NCBI RefSeq assembly: GCF_001668625.1
Contig: NZ_LZLJ01000086.1
Location: 1 to 53,010 of the forward strand
Direction of reading: 5' to 3'
From: Mycobacterium sp. 1274756.6
Lineage (GTDB): Bacteria > Actinomycetota > Actinomycetes > Mycobacteriales > Mycobacteriaceae
Length of the DNA stretch: 53,010 nucleotides
Positions 7,371-17,161 of this stretch are shown here, piece by piece. A program made the translations under genes and the position numbers. Each line of letters starts with the position of its first letter. Position 1 is the stretch's first letter. The notes below the pieces were generated by a model that saw only the letters and a list, made by a program, of their open reading frames with translations, searched no databases and was not told the origin of the DNA.

Positions 7371-10178
7371 GTGAGTGATGATGTCCAATCCATATCTTCA
7401 TCCGAGGCCGCAACCGAGGCCGCTGACCTGCCGGAGAAACTGAGGGTCCACTCGCTCGCCCGGGTGCTGGGGACGACGAGCCGGCGGGTGCTCGACGCGC
7501 TCGCCGACCTCGACGGCCGGATTCGCAGCGCCCACTCCAGCGTCGACCGGGTCGACGCGGTCCGGGTCCGGGATCTGCTGGCCGCTCCCGACCTCGCCGA
7601 GGACCCCACCCCCGAGGTGCCCGCGGTCGTCACCGCCGACGAGCCGGAATCCCGGCTGATGCTGGAGACGACGGCCACCCAAGCCGAATACATGCCGCTG
7701 TTCGTCGCACCCGAACCGGTCCCCGCCGTCGTGGCCGGCACGGGCAGCGCCGACGACGGCGACACCGACGACAGCGACGAGGGTGAGGACGGCGAGGACG
7801 GCGACCGGCCGGCCGGCCGGCGGCGCCGCCGCGGGCGACGCGGCCGCGGCCGAGGCCGCGGGGAGCAGGGCGCCGACGACACCGGCACCGACAGCGGCGC
7901 ACCCGGTGACCAGAGCGGCGAATCGGGCAAAACCGACGGCGCCACCGACAACGACGCCGGCGACAAAGACGACAACAACGACAGCGACGCCAGCGGAGAC
8001 AAGGACGACAACGGGGACAACGGCACCGGCGAGGGCACCAGCCGACGCCGCCGGCGCCGCCGGCGCCGCAAGTCCGGTTCCGGCGACGACACCGACGACA
8101 ACTCCAGCGACGACCCGCCGAACACCGTCGTCCACGAACGGTCGCCGCGCAGCAAGGACTCCGAGATCCAGGGCATCAACGGCTCGACGCGGCTGGAGGC
8201 CAAACGGCAGCGCCGCCGCGACGGCCGCGACGCCGGTCGGCGCCGCCCGCCGGTGCTGTCGGAGGCCGAGTTCCTGGCCCGCCGCGAATCGGTCGAACGC
8301 ACCATGGTGGTGCGCGACAAGGTGCGCACCGAAGCGCCGCACGAGGGCACCCGCTACACCCAGATCGCGGTGCTCGAGGACGGCATCGTCGTCGAGCACT
8401 TCGTCACCTCCGGCGCGTCGACCTCGCTGGTCGGCAACATCTATCTGGGCATCGTGCAGAACGTGCTGCCGTCGATGGAAGCGGCGTTCGTCGACATCGG
8501 CCGCGGCCGCAACGGCGTGCTCTACGCCGGGGAGGTCAACTGGGAGGCCGCCGGACTCGGCGGCGCCAACCGCAAGATCGAACAGGCCCTCAAGCCCGGC
8601 GACTACGTCGTCGTGCAGGTCAGCAAGGACCCGGTGGGGCACAAGGGCGCCCGACTGACCACCCAGGTGTCGCTGGCCGGTAGGTACCTGGTCTATGTGC
8701 CCGGGGCCTCCTCGACCGGCATCAGCCGCAAGCTGCCCGACACCGAACGGCAGCGGCTCAAGCAGATCCTGCGTGAGGTGGTGCCCGCCGACGCCGGCGT
8801 GATCATCCGCACCGCCTCCGAGGGCATCAAGGAAGACGACATCCGCGCCGACGTGAACCGGCTGCAGGAGCGCTGGAGCCAGATCGACGCCACCGCCAAG
8901 GAGACCGAGAAGAAGGCCGCCGGAGCGGCCGTCGCGCTCTACGAAGAACCCGACGTGCTGGTCAAGGTGATCCGCGACCTGTTCAACGAGGACTTCTCCC
9001 GGCTCATCGTCTCCGGTGACGACGCGTGGGCCACGATCACCGGCTACATGGACTCCGTCGCCCCCGAATTGCTGTCCAAGGTCGACAAATACGAGCCGCC
9101 CAGCGGCCCGGACGGGCAGCCCGGCCCGGATGTTTTCGCCGTGCACCGCATCGACGAGCAGCTGACCAAGGCGCTGGACCGCAAGGTGTGGCTGCCGTCG
9201 GGCGGCACCCTGGTCATCGACCGCACCGAGGCGATGACCGTCGTGGACGTCAACACCGGCAAGTTCACCGGCGCGGGCGGCAACTTGGAGGAGACGGTCA
9301 CCAAGAACAACCTGGAGGCCGCCGAGGAGATCGTGCGGCAACTGCGGCTGCGCGACATCGGCGGCATCGTGGTGATCGACTTCATCGACATGGTGCTGGA
9401 GTCCAACCGGGATCTGGTGCTGCGTCGGCTCACCGAGGCGCTGGCCCGCGACCGCACCCGCCATCAGGTCTCCGAGGTCACCTCGCTGGGCCTGGTCCAG
9501 CTCACCCGCAAACGGTTGGGCACCGGGCTGATCGAGGCGTTCTCCAGCACCTGCCCGCACTGCACGGGCCGCGGTATCACCCTGCACGCCGACCCGGTCG
9601 AATCGGGTTCGTCAAGCGGCCGGCGCTCCGACAACGGTGGCCGCCGCGGCCGCCGCTCCCGGCGCGGCCGGTCCGAGGAACCGGCGGTCGCGAAGGTGCC
9701 GACCCACACCGCCGGGGAGCACCCGATGTTCAAGGCGATGGCTGCCGCGCAAGCCGCCGAGGACACCGAGGACGCCGAGGCCGCGCGCGACGCGGACACC
9801 GACTCGGTCGCCGCGCCGGTCGAAGGCGCCGGCCGAGCCGGCCACGTCGGCGAAGCGGACACCGATCCCGCCGAGGTCGATGAGAACGGTGTCGACGAGG
9901 ACGAGCAGGACTACGACGACACCGACGACACCGACGACACCGACGACTTCGACACCGACTACGACAGCGACTACGACGACCTCGACGACGACGACGAAGA
10001 AGAAGACGACGACGAGGACGACTTCGACGCCGACGACCACGACACCGACGAGCACGACGCCGACGAGCACGACGAGGACCGTGACGGACCGGCCGGCACC
10101 GACGATCGGCACTGGGCGCGGCCACGACGCCGGCGCGCGGCGGCGCGACCGGCCGGGCCACCCGCCGCCGACAACTGA
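7371..10178 (+). CDS. rne: ribonuclease E/G family endoribonuclease
   Basis: RNase E is the main single-strand-specific endonuclease for mRNA decay and rRNA processing in mycobacteria. The 935-residue protein has a disordered N-terminal third with acidic stretches and two basic blocks ([17 protein letters not shown] and SRRRRRRRRRKSGS). The catalytic core follows: an S1 RNA-binding segment, then the DNase I-like active site around MTVVDVNTGKF and IVVIDFIDM. The CPHC zinc-link that bridges subunits is in STCPHCTGRGI. The C-terminal ~150 residues are extremely Asp-rich. GTG 7371 is chosen for the upstream GAGGAGA; the frame stays open to 7323, but without a ribosome-binding site. It precedes rplU-rpmA-obgE. 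Confidence 0.95.
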   Translation: MSDDVQSISSSEAATEAADLPEKLRVHSLARVLGTTSRRVLDALADLDGRIRSAHSSVDRVDAVRVRDLLAAPDLAEDPTPEVPAVVTADEPESRLMLETTATQAEYMPLFVAPEPVPAVVAGTGSADDGDTDDSDEGEDGEDGDRPAGRRRRRGRRGRGRGRGEQGADDTGTDSGAPGDQSGESGKTDGATDNDAGDKDDNNDSDASGDKDDNGDNGTGEGTSRRRRRRRRRKSGSGDDTDDNSSDDPPNTVVHERSPRSKDSEIQGINGSTRLEAKRQRRRDGRDAGRRRPPVLSEAEFLARRESVERTMVVRDKVRTEAPHEGTRYTQIAVLEDGIVVEHFVTSGASTSLVGNIYLGIVQNVLPSMEAAFVDIGRGRNGVLYAGEVNWEAAGLGGANRKIEQALKPGDYVVVQVSKDPVGHKGARLTTQVSLAGRYLVYVPGASSTGISRKLPDTERQRLKQILREVVPADAGVIIRTASEGIKEDDIRADVNRLQERWSQIDATAKETEKKAAGAAVALYEEPDVLVKVIRDLFNEDFSRLIVSGDDAWATITGYMDSVAPELLSKVDKYEPPSGPDGQPGPDVFAVHRIDEQLTKALDRKVWLPSGGTLVIDRTEAMTVVDVNTGKFTGAGGNLEETVTKNNLEAAEEIVRQLRLRDIGGIVVIDFIDMVLESNRDLVLRRLTEALARDRTRHQVSEVTSLGLVQLTRKRLGTGLIEAFSSTCPHCTGRGITLHADPVESGSSSGRRSDNGGRRGRRSRRGRSEEPAVAKVPTHTAGEHPMFKAMAAAQAAEDTEDAEAARDADTDSVAAPVEGAGRAGHVGEADTDPAEVDENGVDEDEQDYDDTDDTDDTDDFDTDYDSDYDDLDDDDEEEDDDEDDFDADDHDTDEHDADEHDEDRDGPAGTDDRHWARPRRRRAAARPAGPPAADN

Positions 10179-10206
10179 CCGGGGCGGGCGGTGACTTACC
10201 CCCGGT

Positions 10207-10235
10207 TTGACCCGTCACCGCTGGTCACGTACCCT
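10207..10235 (+). promoter_or_regulatory. housekeeping promoter of the rplU-rpmA operon
   Basis: TTGACC (10207-10212) and TACCCT (10230-10235) are separated by 17 bases, close to the sigma-A consensus. Transcription from about 10242 would leave a leader of ~117 nt before rplU, long enough for r-protein autoregulation, although I recognise no defined leader motif. Confidence 0.65.
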
Positions 10236-10358
10236 TGAGCAGTTGTCGCCAGGCCCACCGTCGGGGTGGGCCGAGCCGTGGCCGACACACCCCAGAACCC
10301 GCCCGCGCACCGAGCGTGTTGCGCGCGCACCGATGAGCGAAGCAGAGGAAACGACACG

Positions 10359-10670
10359 ATGGCGACGTACGCAATCGTCAAGACCGGCGGCAAGCAGTAC
10401 AAGGTCGCGGTCGGGGATGTGGTGAAGGTCGAGAAGCTCGACGCCGAGGCCGGCAAGTCGGTCTCGCTGCCGGTCGCGCTGGTCGTCGACGGCGCCACTG
10501 TCACCACCGACGCCGACGCGCTGGCCAAGGTCGCGGTCACCGGTGAGGTGCTCGAGCACAAGAAGGGCCCCAAGATCCGCATCCACAAGTTCAAGAACAA
10601 GACCCGCTACCACAAGCGGCAGGGTCACCGTCAGCAGCTGACCGTGCTCAAGGTCACCGGAATCAAGTAG
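10359..10670 (+). CDS. rplU: 50S ribosomal protein L21
   Basis: The 103-residue protein has the L21 layout: [20 protein letters not shown] at the N-terminus and the conserved [20 protein letters not shown] near the C-terminus, which binds 23S rRNA. ATG 10359 is preceded by AGAGGAAA, a clear ribosome-binding site. The upstream in-frame extension to 10266 lacks one and is not conserved. It is followed 12 bases later by rpmA, as in nearly all bacteria. Confidence 0.97.
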   Translation: MATYAIVKTGGKQYKVAVGDVVKVEKLDAEAGKSVSLPVALVVDGATVTTDADALAKVAVTGEVLEHKKGPKIRIHKFKNKTRYHKRQGHRQQLTVLKVTGIK

Positions 10671-10682
10671 CAGGAGCCGAAC

Positions 10683-10949
10683 ATGGCACACAAGAAGGGC
10701 GCGTCCAGCTCGCGCAACGGGCGGGACTCCAACGCGCAGCGACTCGGCGTCAAACGGTTCGGCGGCCAGGTGGTCAAGGCCGGCGAGATCCTGGTCCGCC
10801 AGCGCGGCACCCGGTTCCACCCGGGCGTCAACGTCGGTCGCGGCGGCGATGACACCCTGTTCGCCACCGCTGCCGGCGCCGTGGAGTTCGGCGTCAAACG
10901 CGGCCGCAAGACCGTCAACATCGTCCCGGCCGGCGCAGACCAGAGCTAG
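10683..10949 (+). CDS. rpmA: 50S ribosomal protein L27
   Basis: The 88-residue protein starts [20 protein letters not shown], the standard L27 N-terminus that reaches toward the peptidyl-transferase centre, and contains [17 protein letters not shown]. There is no N-terminal pro-sequence of the Firmicutes type. ATG 10683 has AGGAG just upstream. It lies in the rplU-rpmA-obgE order. Confidence 0.97.
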   Translation: MAHKKGASSSRNGRDSNAQRLGVKRFGGQVVKAGEILVRQRGTRFHPGVNVGRGGDDTLFATAAGAVEFGVKRGRKTVNIVPAGADQS

Positions 10950-10984
10950 CAGCCGGCCGCGCACCGCGAACGTGCACCGGCTGC
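10949..10984 (+). terminator. stem-loop between rpmA and obgE
   Basis: GCAGCCGG (10949-10956) and CCGGCTGC (10977-10984) form a perfect 8-bp stem with a 20-nt loop. The stem begins at the last base of the rpmA stop codon. No U-tract follows, so it may be a weak or attenuating terminator or an RNA-processing site between ribosomal protein and GTPase genes. Confidence 0.4.
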
Positions 10985-10994
10985 GAGAATCCGC

Positions 10995-11006
10995 GCGAAA
11001 TTTCGC
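10995..11006. repeat. perfect 12-bp palindrome upstream of obgE
   Basis: GCGAAATTTCGC is a perfect 12-bp palindrome with an A/T core, rare in this GC-rich DNA. It lies 45 bp before the obgE start, where an operator could act. It could also be chance. No regulator is encoded nearby. Confidence 0.35.
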
Positions 11007-11051
11007 AGTGGTGACACGCTCGGCGCGTGAGCAGGGGTGAAAGGACGTTCG

Positions 11052-12488
11052 ATGCCCCGGTTCGTCGACCGCGTGGTCATTCACGTGCGCGCCGGCTCCG
11101 GTGGAAACGGCTGCGCCTCGGTGCACCGCGAGAAGTTCAAACCGCTCGGCGGGCCCGACGGCGGCAACGGCGGCCGCGGCGGCAGCGTCGTGCTCGTCGT
11201 CGACCCCCAGGTCCACACCCTGCTCGATCTGCATTTCCGGCCCCACCTCATCGCGCCGTCAGGCAAGCAGGGGATGGGCGGCAACCGCGACGGCGCGTCC
11301 GGCGCCGACCTGGAGGTCAAGGTCCCCGACGGCACCGTCGTCCTCGACGACCGCGGCGCCCTGCTGGCCGACCTGGTCGGTGCGGGCAGCCGCTTCGATG
11401 CGGCCGCCGGGGGACGCGGGGGACTGGGCAACGCCGCGTTGGCCTCCCGTGCCCGCAAGGCCCCCGGCTTCGCCCTGCTCGGGGAGAAGGGACAGGAACG
11501 CGACCTGGTCCTGGAGCTGAAAACCGTCGCCGACGTCGGGCTGATCGGTTTCCCCTCGGCCGGCAAGTCCTCGCTGGTGGCCGCCATCTCGGCGGCCAAA
11601 CCCAAGATCGCCGACTATCCGTTCACCACGCTGGTGCCCAACCTCGGGGTGGTGTCCGCCGGCGACCACACCTTCACCGTCGCCGACGTGCCCGGACTCA
11701 TCCCGGGCGCCTCGGCCGGGCGGGGTCTGGGCCTGGATTTCCTGCGGCACATCGAACGCTGCGCGGTGCTGGTGCACGTCGTCGACTGCGCCACCCTGGA
11801 ACCCGGCCGCGACCCGCTGTCCGACATCGACGCGCTGGAAGCCGAGCTGGCCGCCTACACCCCGACGTTGCGGGGCGACACCGCCCTGGGGGACCTGGCC
11901 GACCGGCCGCGGGCGGTCATCCTCAACAAGATCGACGTGCCCGAGGCGCGGGAACTGGCCGACTTCGTGCGCGCCGACGTCGCCGAACGCGGCTGGCCGG
12001 TGTTCACGGTCTCCACGGTCAGCCATGAGGGGCTGCGCCCGTTGACCTTCGCCCTCGCCGAGCTGGTCTCGGCCTACCGGGCCGCGCAGCCCGAGGCCGC
12101 GCCGCGCCGCCCGGTGATCCGCCCGATCCCGGTCGACGAATCCGGCTTCACCGTCGAACGCGACGGCCAGGGCGGTTTCGTGGTGCACGGCACCCGCCCG
12201 CACCGCTGGGTGCAGCAGACCGACTTCGACAACGACGAGGCAGTCGGCTACCTCGCCGACCGGCTGGCCCGGCTCGGCGTGGAGGACGAACTGGTCCGGC
12301 TGGGCGCTCGGCCCGGCGCGACGGTGACCATCGGGGAGATGACCTTCGACTGGGAGCCGTCGACGCCGGCCGGGGTCGACGTGCCGCTGAGCGGGCGCGG
12401 CACCGACCCGCGGATGGATCGCAGCGAGCGGCCCAGCGCCGCGGACCGCAAGGCGGCGCGGCGGGCCCGCCGGGAGCCGGGCCGGTGA
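11052..12488 (+). CDS. obgE: Obg/CgtA GTPase
   Basis: Obg is an essential GTPase acting in late 50S assembly and stress signalling. The 478-residue protein starts with the glycine-rich Obg fold ([29 protein letters not shown]). The G domain has G1 [10 protein letters not shown]3 DVPGLI and G4 NKID. The C-terminal OCT-type domain contains [17 protein letters not shown] and is followed by a basic tail. ATG 11052 is chosen because GAAAGGA precedes it; an in-frame GTG at 11037 is less likely. Its stop overlaps proB by 4 bp. Confidence 0.96.
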   Translation: MPRFVDRVVIHVRAGSGGNGCASVHREKFKPLGGPDGGNGGRGGSVVLVVDPQVHTLLDLHFRPHLIAPSGKQGMGGNRDGASGADLEVKVPDGTVVLDDRGALLADLVGAGSRFDAAAGGRGGLGNAALASRARKAPGFALLGEKGQERDLVLELKTVADVGLIGFPSAGKSSLVAAISAAKPKIADYPFTTLVPNLGVVSAGDHTFTVADVPGLIPGASAGRGLGLDFLRHIERCAVLVHVVDCATLEPGRDPLSDIDALEAELAAYTPTLRGDTALGDLADRPRAVILNKIDVPEARELADFVRADVAERGWPVFTVSTVSHEGLRPLTFALAELVSAYRAAQPEAAPRRPVIRPIPVDESGFTVERDGQGGFVVHGTRPHRWVQQTDFDNDEAVGYLADRLARLGVEDELVRLGARPGATVTIGEMTFDWEPSTPAGVDVPLSGRGTDPRMDRSERPSAADRKAARRARREPGR

Positions 12489-13585
12489 GCGGCACCCGCG
12501 AGCTGATCCGGGGGGCCCGTAGCGTGGTGGTCAAGGTCGGCACCACCGCGCTGACCACCGACAGCGGCATGTTCGACGCCGGCCGCCTCGCCGGCCTGGT
12601 CGACGCGATCGAAGCCCGCATGCGGGCCGGCTCGGACGTGGTGCTGGTGTCCTCCGGCGCGATCGCCGCCGGCCTCGAGCCGCTCGGGCTCACCCGGCGG
12701 CCCAGCGACCTGGCCACCAAGCAGGCCGCCGCCAGCGTCGGGCAGGTCGCGCTGGTCAACGCCTGGAGCGCCGCCTTCGCCCGCCACGACCGCACCGTGG
12801 GGCAGGTGCTGCTCACCGCCCACGACATCGCCCGGCGGGTCTCCCACACCAACGCCCAGCGCACCCTGGACCGGCTGCGCGCGCTGCACGCCGTGGCGAT
12901 CGTCAACGAGAACGACACGGTGGCCACCAACGAGATCCGGTTCGGCGACAACGACCGGCTCTCCGCGCTGGTGGCGCACCTGGTCGGCGCCGACGCGTTG
13001 GTGTTGCTCTCCGACATCGACGGGCTCTACGACGCCGACCCGCGCAAGGGTCCGGCGCGGTTCATCGGCGAAGTGACCGGCCCCGACGACCTCACCGGGG
13101 TGGTCGCCGGGCAGGGCAGCTCCCTGGGCACCGGCGGCATGGCCTCCAAACTGTCCTCGGCGCTGTTGGCCGCCGACGCCGGGGTGCCGGTGCTGCTGGC
13201 CGCGGCCGCCGACGCGGCCACCGCCCTCACCGACGCCTCGGTGGGCACCGTGTTCACCGCCCGGGGCGCGCGGATGTCGGCCCGCCGGTTCTGGGTGCGC
13301 TACGCGGCGGACTCCGCGGGCACCCTCGCCCTGGACCCCGGCGCGGTGGAGGCGGTGCTGGCCCGGCGCGGCTCGCTGCTGCCCGCCGGGATCACCGCGG
13401 TCCGCGGCCAGTTCACCGGCGGCGACGTGGTCGAACTCTGCGACCCCGACGGCCGGGTCATCGCCCGCGGCGTGGTCGCCTACGACGCCACCGAACTGGC
13501 CGGGATGACCGGTCGGTCGACCTCGGAGCTGCCCGCCGAGCTGCGACGGCCCGCGGTGCACGCCGACGACCTGGTCGCCGTCTGA
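12485..13585 (+). CDS. proB: glutamate 5-kinase
   Basis: ProB phosphorylates glutamate in the first step of proline synthesis. The 366-residue protein has the amino-acid-kinase nucleotide motif [11 protein letters not shown], the SSGAIAAG loop, [18 protein letters not shown] and [14 protein letters not shown]-terminal PUA domain spans about residues 275-366. GTG 12485 overlaps the obgE stop by 4 bp. The partner proA is about 8 kb downstream, separated by accessory genes. Confidence 0.96.
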   Translation: MSGTRELIRGARSVVVKVGTTALTTDSGMFDAGRLAGLVDAIEARMRAGSDVVLVSSGAIAAGLEPLGLTRRPSDLATKQAAASVGQVALVNAWSAAFARHDRTVGQVLLTAHDIARRVSHTNAQRTLDRLRALHAVAIVNENDTVATNEIRFGDNDRLSALVAHLVGADALVLLSDIDGLYDADPRKGPARFIGEVTGPDDLTGVVAGQGSSLGTGGMASKLSSALLAADAGVPVLLAAAADAATALTDASVGTVFTARGARMSARRFWVRYAADSAGTLALDPGAVEAVLARRGSLLPAGITAVRGQFTGGDVVELCDPDGRVIARGVVAYDATELAGMTGRSTSELPAELRRPAVHADDLVAV

Positions 13586-13625
13586 CGACGCGCCGGGGAG
13601 TGGCGTCGACCTACCTGCTATCCCC

Positions 13626-13660
13626 TAGGGTGAGTGTGGTCCACGTCACGGCGCAGGAGG
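13626..13660 (+). promoter_or_regulatory. -10 element and ribosome-binding site of the P450 gene
   Basis: TAGGGT (13626-13631) matches TANNNT. A strong AGGAGG (13655-13660) lies four bases before ATG 13665. The predicted leader is about 27 nt, so this gene is conventionally initiated, unlike many neighbours. Confidence 0.5.
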
Positions 13661-13664
13661 TTTC

Positions 13665-14924
13665 ATGTCCACGTCACCGGTCGCCGAGCGCGGCTACGAC
13701 CCGATCGACCTGTCCTCGCGGGCGTTCTGGTCGACGACCGCCGCCGATCGGGAGCAGGCGTTCGCGACGCTGCGCGCGGAGCGCCCGGTGAGTTGGCATC
13801 CGCCGGTACAGGACACCCTGATCGCCGACCCGACCGACCCGGGCTACTGGGCGGTCACCCGCCACCGTGACATCGTCACCGTCAGCCGCACCAACGAGGT
13901 GTTCCTCTCCGGTAAGGGCGTGCTGTTCGACAATGTGCCCGAGGAACTGCTGGAGGGCAACCAGTCCTTCCTCGCGATGGACCCGCCGCGGCACACCAAG
14001 CTGCGCAAACTGGCCAGTGCGGCGTTCACGCCGCGGCAGGTTCGACGCATCGAGGACTCGATCAAAGCCAACGCCAAGGCCATCGTCGAAGAACTGGCCG
14101 CCGCGGGCAGCGGCGCGGACTTCGTCGAACACTGCGCCAAAGAACTGCCGGTGCGCACCCTTTCGGACATGGTCGGCATCCCCGACTCCGAACGGGACCG
14201 GGTCGCCGACGCCGCGGACGCGCTGGTGTCGTGGGCCGACCCGGTCTACCTCGACGGTCGCAACCCGCTGGAAGTCCTGTTCGAAAACCAGGCCTATCTG
14301 CACCAGCTCGCCGCCACCCTGGCCGCCGACCGCCGGGAGAACCCCAGCGACGACCTGTTCTCCAGCCTGGCCAACACCGAGGTCGACGGAGACCGACTGA
14401 CCGCCAACGAGATCGCGGCCTACTTCGTGCTGCTGTGCGTCGCCGGCAACGACACCACCCGACAAGCCACCAGCCATGCGCTGAAGGCCCTCACCGAATT
14501 CCCCGACCAGCGGGCCTGGCTGACCGCGGATTTCGACGCGCGCATCGGCACCGCCGTCGAGGAGTTCATCCGCTGGGCCACCCCCGTGCTGACCTTCCGG
14601 CGCACCGCAGCCATCGACACCGAGCTGGCCGGCCAGCACATCCGGGCGGGGGAGAAGGTGGTGATGTTCTACCAGTCCGGCAACTGGGACGAGACCGTCT
14701 TCGACCAGCCGGATCGGCTCGACCTGAGCCGAGACCCCAATCCGCACATCGGTTTCGGCGGGGGCGGCGCGCACTACTGCCTGGGCACCCATGTCGCGCG
14801 CGCCCAGCTGCGGGCCATCATCGGCGAGTTGCTGCACCAGCTGCCCGACATCCGGGCCGGCGAGCCCGCCTTCGTGCCCAGCAACTTCGTCCACGCCATC
14901 CGCGCCATGCCCGTGACGTTCTAG
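13665..14924 (+). CDS. cytochrome P450
   Basis: The 419-residue protein is a soluble bacterial P450. The I-helix oxygen-activation motif is AGNDTTRQA (about residue 264) and the heme-thiolate loop is FGGGGAHYCLG, with the axial Cys near residue 367. EEFIRWATPVLTFRR contains the ExxR of the K helix. The sequence resembles the mycobacterial CYP124/125/142 neighbourhood, which hydroxylates methyl-branched lipids and sterol side chains, but I cannot assign a family number or substrate. A redox partner is not adjacent. The gene is absent from the M. tuberculosis order as I recall it, and the convergent MFS gene lies 8 bp away. Confidence 0.93.
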   Translation: MSTSPVAERGYDPIDLSSRAFWSTTAADREQAFATLRAERPVSWHPPVQDTLIADPTDPGYWAVTRHRDIVTVSRTNEVFLSGKGVLFDNVPEELLEGNQSFLAMDPPRHTKLRKLASAAFTPRQVRRIEDSIKANAKAIVEELAAAGSGADFVEHCAKELPVRTLSDMVGIPDSERDRVADAADALVSWADPVYLDGRNPLEVLFENQAYLHQLAATLAADRRENPSDDLFSSLANTEVDGDRLTANEIAAYFVLLCVAGNDTTRQATSHALKALTEFPDQRAWLTADFDARIGTAVEEFIRWATPVLTFRRTAAIDTELAGQHIRAGEKVVMFYQSGNWDETVFDQPDRLDLSRDPNPHIGFGGGGAHYCLGTHVARAQLRAIIGELLHQLPDIRAGEPAFVPSNFVHAIRAMPVTF

Positions 14925-14936
14925 CCGGCCGGCTAG
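14921..14936. terminator. 16-bp perfect palindrome holding both convergent stop codons
   Basis: CTAGCCGGCCGGCTAG is a perfect palindrome. Its left arm contains the P450 TAG (14922-14924) and its right arm the TAG of the minus-strand transporter (14933-14935). Transcripts from either side could fold it into a compact hairpin, so it may act as a bidirectional terminator, although no U-tract follows. Confidence 0.45.
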
Positions 14937-16192
14937 GTCGGGGCGGCGGTGTCGGCGGCCGCGGTGGCGCCGAACTCCCGCCCGGTGGCGTCCCTGCCGA
15001 TCGCGGCGAGCAGCACCACGATCACCAACACCGGCACGATGGTGACCGCCAGCGCGAACGGGTAGCCCCGGGCGGCGGCCAGTTGCTCCTGAATCGGCAA
15101 GTTCAACGATGCGAACAGATTCCCCAGCTGGTAGGTCACGCCGGGATACAGACCGCGGATCGCATCCGGGGACATCTCGTTGAGATGCGCCGGGATCACC
15201 CCCCAGGCGCCGACGACGAACACCTGGATCAGGAACGCACCGAGACACAGCAGCGCCGCGGACTGTGAGAACGCGAACAACGGCACGATCGGCAACGCCG
15301 AACCGGCACACCACATCACGGTGTGGCGCCGCCCGAACCGCTCGGAGAGCGCGCCGAAGACCACCCCGCCGATGATCCCGCCGATGCTGTAGATCACCAC
15401 GATCCACTTGACGGCAGTGCTGGACAGCCCGGCGCCGCCGTCGTCGGTGGCCTGCAGGAACACCGGGTACACGTCCTGGGTGCCGTGGCTCATCCAGGTG
15501 AACGCGGTCATCAGCAGCACCAGATAGCCGAACCGGCGGATCACCGCGGGAGTGGCGAGGACATCACGGATCCGCGTGTGGGTCAACACCATCCGATCGT
15601 GGGTGGCCTCCCACGCCTCGGACTCCTTCACCCGGTACCGGATGATCAGGCTGATCGCGGCGGGCAGAATGCTCAACGCGAACAGCCACCGCCAGGACAG
15701 CTGCAGCCAGTCCATCATCACCAGTGCCGCCAGGCTGGCCAGCAGATAGCCGACCATGTAGCCCTGCTGCAACAACCCGGAGAAGAAGCCGCGCCGCGCG
15801 GTGGGCACCTTCTCCATCGCCAGCGCCGCACCCAAGCCCCACTCGCCGCCCATCCCGATGCCGAACAGCATCCGCAGGACCACCAGGACGGTGAAGTTCG
15901 GGGCGAAGGCGCACAGGAACCCGGCGACCGAGTAGGACACCACGTTGACCATCAGTGGCACCCGCCGGCCCACCCGGTCGGCCCACAATCCGAACAGCAG
16001 CGCACCGACCGGCCGCATCACCAGCGTGGCGGTCGTCAGGAAGGCCACCGTGGTCTTGGAATGGCCGAAGTCCGCGGCGATGTCGGCATAGACGAACACC
16101 ACCAGGAAGTAGTCGAAGGCATCCATCGTCCAGCCCAAGAACGCGGCGAGGAACGCGTTGCGCTGATCGGAGGTGAGCCGCTGCTTGGTCAC
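14933..16192 (-). CDS. MFS transporter, SHS (sialate/monocarboxylate:H+ symporter)-like
   Basis: The 419-residue protein has twelve predicted hydrophobic segments. The signature [20 protein letters not shown] at the N-terminus and [15 protein letters not shown] in the loop between helices 2 and 3 are typical of the carboxylate-carrying SHS branch of the major facilitator superfamily (JEN1, NanT and aromatic-acid carriers). [18 protein letters not shown] is a further family motif. It should sit in the plasma membrane and import an organic acid with protons; the substrate is unknown. It starts at GTG 16192 and converges on the P450. Confidence 0.85.
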   Translation of the reverse strand: MTKQRLTSDQRNAFLAAFLGWTMDAFDYFLVVFVYADIAADFGHSKTTVAFLTTATLVMRPVGALLFGLWADRVGRRVPLMVNVVSYSVAGFLCAFAPNFTVLVVLRMLFGIGMGGEWGLGAALAMEKVPTARRGFFSGLLQQGYMVGYLLASLAALVMMDWLQLSWRWLFALSILPAAISLIIRYRVKESEAWEATHDRMVLTHTRIRDVLATPAVIRRFGYLVLLMTAFTWMSHGTQDVYPVFLQATDDGGAGLSSTAVKWIVVIYSIGGIIGGVVFGALSERFGRRHTVMWCAGSALPIVPLFAFSQSAALLCLGAFLIQVFVVGAWGVIPAHLNEMSPDAIRGLYPGVTYQLGNLFASLNLPIQEQLAAARGYPFALAVTIVPVLVIVVLLAAIGRDATGREFGATAAADTAAPT

Positions 16193-16281
16193 GGCAGCAT
16201 CCTGGCATGGGGTACGGGCCGCTCCCGCCGCGGACTCAGCGCACTTCGGGGCACCGGGAGGCGATCACCGCCGCGGCGGCC

Positions 16282-17154
16282 TCACCGACCGAGGCTGACC
16301 GCGCTCGGATGGGTCAGCTCCCCGGCGAGCAACGCCAGCAGCGGGGAACAGCCCGCGTCGAGTTTCACCGTCGCCAACGCATCGCCACGGGTGGGACCGC
16401 GGTTGACGATCGCGACCGGGATGCCGCGCGCGGCGGCGCGCCGCACGAAGCGGTACCCGGAGAACACCGTCAGCGACGAGCCGGCCACCAGCAGCGCATC
16501 GGCCTCGTCGACCAGCGCGTAGGCCCGGGCGACCCGGTCCCGCGGGACGTTCTCCCCGAAGTAGACGATGTCGGGCTTGAGGATGCCGGCGCACACCGGA
16601 CAGTCGACGAACCGGAACCCCGCGGTGTCGGTGACCACGGCGTCGGCGTCGGGGGCCACCGCGATCCCGCCCACCGGGCCGGCCGTCCGGCCGAAACCGG
16701 GGTTGAGCCGCTCCAACTCGACCGCCAGCGCAGCCCGGCCGACGGTGTGTCCGCAGCCCAGGCAGACCACCCGGTCGTAGCGGCCGTGCAGGTCGATCAC
16801 CGCGCAGCTGCCCGCCTTGGAGTGCAGCAGGTCCACGTTCTGGGTGATCAGCCCGCACACCACCCCGGCGCGTTCGAGGGCGGCCAGCGCCCGGTGCCCG
16901 GCGTTGGGCGCGGTGGCCGCCATGTGCCGCCAGCCGACATGGTTGCGGGCCCAGTAGCGCTGCCGGAACAGCGGGTCGCCGGTGAACTGGGCGATCGTCA
17001 TCGGGTTGCTCGGCGGCGAGTCGGGCCCGCGGTAGTCCGGGATTCCGGAGTCGGTGGAGACCCCGGCGCCGGTCAGCACCGCGACCCGCCGCCCGGCCAG
17101 CAGCGCCACCAGGTCGGGGGCCGTCGCGCCGTCGGCCTCGATCACACCCGTCAC
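16282..17154 (-). CDS. NAD-dependent protein deacylase, SIRT4-like (class II) sirtuin
   Basis: The 290-residue protein has the sirtuin NAD-binding loop LTGAGVSTDSGIPDYRGP, the LITQNVDLLHSKAGS segment, the catalytic His in DLHGRYDRV and a CxxC...CxxC zinc site (CLGC, CPVC). LKPDIVYFGENVPRDRV and GSSLTVFSGYRFVRRA follow. RQRYWARNHVGW and IVNRGPTRGDALA closely resemble animal SIRT4, pointing to class II rather than the CobB type. SIRT4-type enzymes remove acyl groups or ADP-ribosylate proteins; the substrate here is unknown. GTG 17154 follows a TAACCT element by seven bases, suggesting a leaderless message. The neighbours are a cysteine hydrolase and nadE. Confidence 0.88.
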   Translation of the reverse strand: MTGVIEADGATAPDLVALLAGRRVAVLTGAGVSTDSGIPDYRGPDSPPSNPMTIAQFTGDPLFRQRYWARNHVGWRHMAATAPNAGHRALAALERAGVVCGLITQNVDLLHSKAGSCAVIDLHGRYDRVVCLGCGHTVGRAALAVELERLNPGFGRTAGPVGGIAVAPDADAVVTDTAGFRFVDCPVCAGILKPDIVYFGENVPRDRVARAYALVDEADALLVAGSSLTVFSGYRFVRRAAARGIPVAIVNRGPTRGDALATVKLDAGCSPLLALLAGELTHPSAVSLGR

Positions 17155-17161
17155 CCCGTCG

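Noticed and set aside
9880..10090. CRISPR-like or tandem-repeat array in the GAC-rich region
   Set aside because: The repetition is the coding sequence for Asp-rich repeats in the RNase E tail; there are no spacers or constant repeat units.
10236..10358. A defined ribosomal-protein leader motif before rplU
   Set aside because: The leader is long enough, but I see no structure I can match to a described L21 leader, so no ncRNA is annotated.
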